A DNA stretch of 64,000 nt from Oligoflexia bacterium (GTDB lineage Bacteria > Bdellovibrionota > UBA1018). Shown in pieces: positions 62,282 to 64,000 of this stretch (within the stretch, counting starts at the first letter, position 1; every line of letters begins with the position of its first letter). Where the stretch lies: contig JAMPXJ010000003.1 in the NCBI GenBank assembly GCA_023701205.1, positions 1 through 64,000 of the forward strand, in the 5' to 3' direction. The translations under genes and the position numbers were made by a program. Below the pieces are notes generated by a model. That model saw only the letters and a program-made list of their open reading frames with translations, searched no databases and was not told the origin of the DNA.

Positions 62282-63250
62282 ATGATGCGCTATATGGCGG
62301 ATTATGTGAGGATTGAACACGAGTTCCCGGAGTACGCCAGTTACGTCGTGATCAACTGGTGCTTGAGCAATATCTGCAACTACGCGTGCAGCTATTGTCC
62401 GGACGAACTTCACAACCGGTCCCGCCAGTGGCTGCCGCTCGAGGAGATCAAGGGGTTCTGCGAGAGAGCGATTCGGCATTACGAGGGCAAGAAATTGTAC
62501 TTCGAGTTCACCGGCGGCGAGGTCACCCTCTGGCGCGATTTCATCCCCCTTTGCTCGCACCTCAAGTCCCTCGGCGCCGAAGTAGGCTTCATTTCGAACG
62601 GCAGCCGTGCGCTGGACTGGTGGGCGAGTGCGATCCCCCATTTCGACCAGGTCTGCTTGAGCTTCCATTCGGAGTTGGCCAAGCCCGGACATTTCCTCGA
62701 CGTGGTGAAGCTCCTGCATCGGGATCGTCGCGTTCACGTGAACGTGATGATGAAGCCCGAAACATTCGATTACTGCGTCGAGTTCGCGAGAAAGGTGATC
62801 GAGCTTGAAAATGTGAGCATCGCTCTCCAACCGCTCGTGATCGATTTCCAGGACCGGCTTTACGTCTATACGGATGCCCAGAAGGCGGTCCTTGCCGGAC
62901 AACAGGAGAATTTCAGCTCCAAGGTGCGGTATACGCGCCAGTTCACCACCTATCGGGGGTCGATGGCGGCAATTACCCGCAAGGGGGAGCGAAACGTCTT
63001 CCCGGCCCATCATTTCATTGCCACGGGAATGAATAACTGGTTCGGGTGGGATTGTTACATCGGTGTGGAACAGATCGTCGTCGATATGTTGGGAAACATC
63101 AAGCGCGGCTGGTGCGATGTCGGGGGTGTCATCGGAAACATCCTTGATCCCAAGCTCATGCTGCCCGTCGTCCCGATTCGATGCAACAAAACCATGTGTC
63201 ATTGTAATTTCGACATCATGGCGACCAAGATCGACCAGCAGGGACCATGA
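62282..63250 (+). CDS. Radical SAM protein
   Basis: A 322-residue protein from ATG 62282. The cluster is C32-x3-C-x2-C (CNYACSYC), followed by YFEFTGGEVTLWRDF and GFISNGSR. The C-terminal region has DCYIGVEQIVVDMLGNIKRGWC and CNKTMCHCNFD, suggesting a twitch/SPASM-like auxiliary cluster. Its stop overlaps the ATG of the next radical SAM gene (ATGA), so the two are translationally coupled. ATG 62285 or 62294 are possible starts. Confidence 0.85.
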   Translation: MMRYMADYVRIEHEFPEYASYVVINWCLSNICNYACSYCPDELHNRSRQWLPLEEIKGFCERAIRHYEGKKLYFEFTGGEVTLWRDFIPLCSHLKSLGAEVGFISNGSRALDWWASAIPHFDQVCLSFHSELAKPGHFLDVVKLLHRDRRVHVNVMMKPETFDYCVEFARKVIELENVSIALQPLVIDFQDRLYVYTDAQKAVLAGQQENFSSKVRYTRQFTTYRGSMAAITRKGERNVFPAHHFIATGMNNWFGWDCYIGVEQIVVDMLGNIKRGWCDVGGVIGNILDPKLMLPVVPIRCNKTMCHCNFDIMATKIDQQGP

Positions 63251-64000
63251 GCAGCGGGATCGATCAGTCTCTCTGCCGATTCAGATGGACTTATCCGCTG
63301 GTGGACCTCCAGACGGGAGAGGTGAAAACCTGCTGCCACACCGTCGGGACCAGGGTGAGCGCCGAAGACCTCAAAGCGTCAGGAACCGACGTGTTCCTCA
63401 ATGGAAGTCACCAGCTCGAGCGGAGGCGCGAAATGCTCGAGGGGATCCGTCACCCGTCTTGCGTTTATTGCTGGAAAATGGAGGACAACGGAGTCACGAG
63501 TCCTCGCCAGGGTCCAAGCCATTTCAAGGACTACCTGAATCGGGCCGGCCAGCCGGCCGACCTGGCCCGCTTCGTGGAAAGGGGGCTCGCCGATCGCGAC
63601 GCCCTCAAGTCCCGGCACCCGCTGCTTTTGGAGATCCTTTTAGGAAACTCATGCAACCTGAAGTGTCTCTACTGCAGCGATCATTTTAGCAGTGCTTGGG
63701 AATCGGAAATGCGGAGATATGACGAGCTTCCGCCGGGTGAAGTGGATGGGGGCGCACCTGAAGGGTTCGAGGACGTGTTCTGGCGCTGGTTGGAGGAAGT
63801 TCATTCGAGCCTGGAGTACATCTCTTTCATCGGCGGCGAACCCCTGTTGATCCCCCGATTTTACGAGCAGCTCGAGCGCATCTGGAAGATTTACCTGCGG
63901 TCCGGCGGAACGGCGCGGCCGATGATCGGGATCATCTCGAATTTCAGCGTGAGCGATTCCTCTTTTGCCCGCTTTCTCGAGCTGCTTCCTCGGCTTTCGG
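63247..64000 (+). CDS. Radical SAM protein with N-terminal SPASM-like module (runs off right edge)
   Basis: The first 251 residues are seen. C10, C29-C30, C72 and C75 (TGEVKTCCH, HPSCVYCW) form the N-terminal SPASM-like module. The radical SAM cluster is C136-x3-C-x2-C (CNLKCLYC), followed by YISFIGGEPLLIPRF and IGIISNFS. It is coupled by ATGA to the upstream radical SAM gene. The 3' end lies beyond the window. Confidence 0.85.
   Translation, partial: MSSGIDQSLCRFRWTYPLVDLQTGEVKTCCHTVGTRVSAEDLKASGTDVFLNGSHQLERRREMLEGIRHPSCVYCWKMEDNGVTSPRQGPSHFKDYLNRAGQPADLARFVERGLADRDALKSRHPLLLEILLGNSCNLKCLYCSDHFSSAWESEMRRYDELPPGEVDGGAPEGFEDVFWRWLEEVHSSLEYISFIGGEPLLIPRFYEQLERIWKIYLRSGGTARPMIGIISNFSVSDSSFARFLELLPRLS

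Noticed and set aside
62234..63202. 322-codon minus-strand frame antisense to the radical SAM gene at 62282
   Set aside because: The plus strand carries CNYACSYC and coupled start/stop; the minus frame has no domain.
35575..64000. Integrated element with integrase, transposase or phage genes
   Set aside because: No integrase, transposase, IS inverted repeats, phage structural genes or duplicated tRNA end could be found by reading.

Overview
The window is high-GC DNA from a Gram-negative bacterium. Outer-membrane biology is visible (LolA, an MsbA-like exporter, lipoproteins, a small beta-barrel protein, type IV pilin-like proteins). The mix of single-chain alpha2-type glycyl-tRNA synthetase, PPDK, SMC, RimO/QueG, a split transketolase and many solitary lipoproteins suggests a Bdellovibrionota or former-deltaproteobacterial lineage. 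That placement is inference; I recognise no species.

Region 1 (about 1-35.5 kb) is mostly housekeeping. It holds a DUF1402/SH3 protein, a DUF4143 ATPase, a cyclic-nucleotide-binding protein, two small membrane proteins, a quinone-oxidoreductase/split-transketolase operon, an MFS pump with a DipZ-like thioredoxin-fold partner, yajQ-rimO-queG, a DUF72/hemerythrin pair, smc-lolA, a small-ORF locus with its own promoter and terminator, a type IV pilin, ppdK, glyS, an OppA-like binding protein, lipoproteins, an XRE/nucleotidyltransferase pair, a metallophosphoesterase/unknown/ABC operon, a GalE-GmhB fusion and recO. Several genes have a sigma70-type promoter ending 6-11 bases before the start codon and no Shine-Dalgarno sequence, so leaderless or near-leaderless transcripts look common here.

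A tRNA-Ala(CGC) with its own terminator (35.57-35.78 kb) marks the change to region 2 (35.8-64 kb), which is accessory. This region has seven radical SAM proteins in about 23 kb, three soluble glycosyltransferases, two polytopic PMT/TMTC-like glycosyltransferases, a sulfotransferase-like protein, an HprK-like kinase, a UbiA-like prenyltransferase, a mini type II fatty-acid/aryl-polyene-like set (dehydratase, chain-length-factor-like KS, ACP, KS), an MBOAT-like acyltransferase, a discoidin-like exported protein, a 20-cysteine repeat protein and a pseudopilin.

The most interesting locus is 53.8-59.7 kb. An 83-residue peptide whose C-terminus is Gly/Pro/Cys-rich (six Cys) overlaps, by a GTGA junction, the gene of a HExxH peptidase. 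A stand-alone PqqD/RRE-like protein and a radical SAM/SPASM enzyme follow. This is the complement expected of a radical-SAM RiPP (ranthi-/sactipeptide-like) pathway, but inside a surface-glycan neighbourhood and flanked by two paralogous GT4 glycosyltransferases. A second operon beside it carries a five-repeat, 20-Cys exported protein, another radical SAM/SPASM enzyme, GT4 and an unknown protein. I infer a system that modifies peptide or protein, and possibly glycosylates it. The product is unknown.
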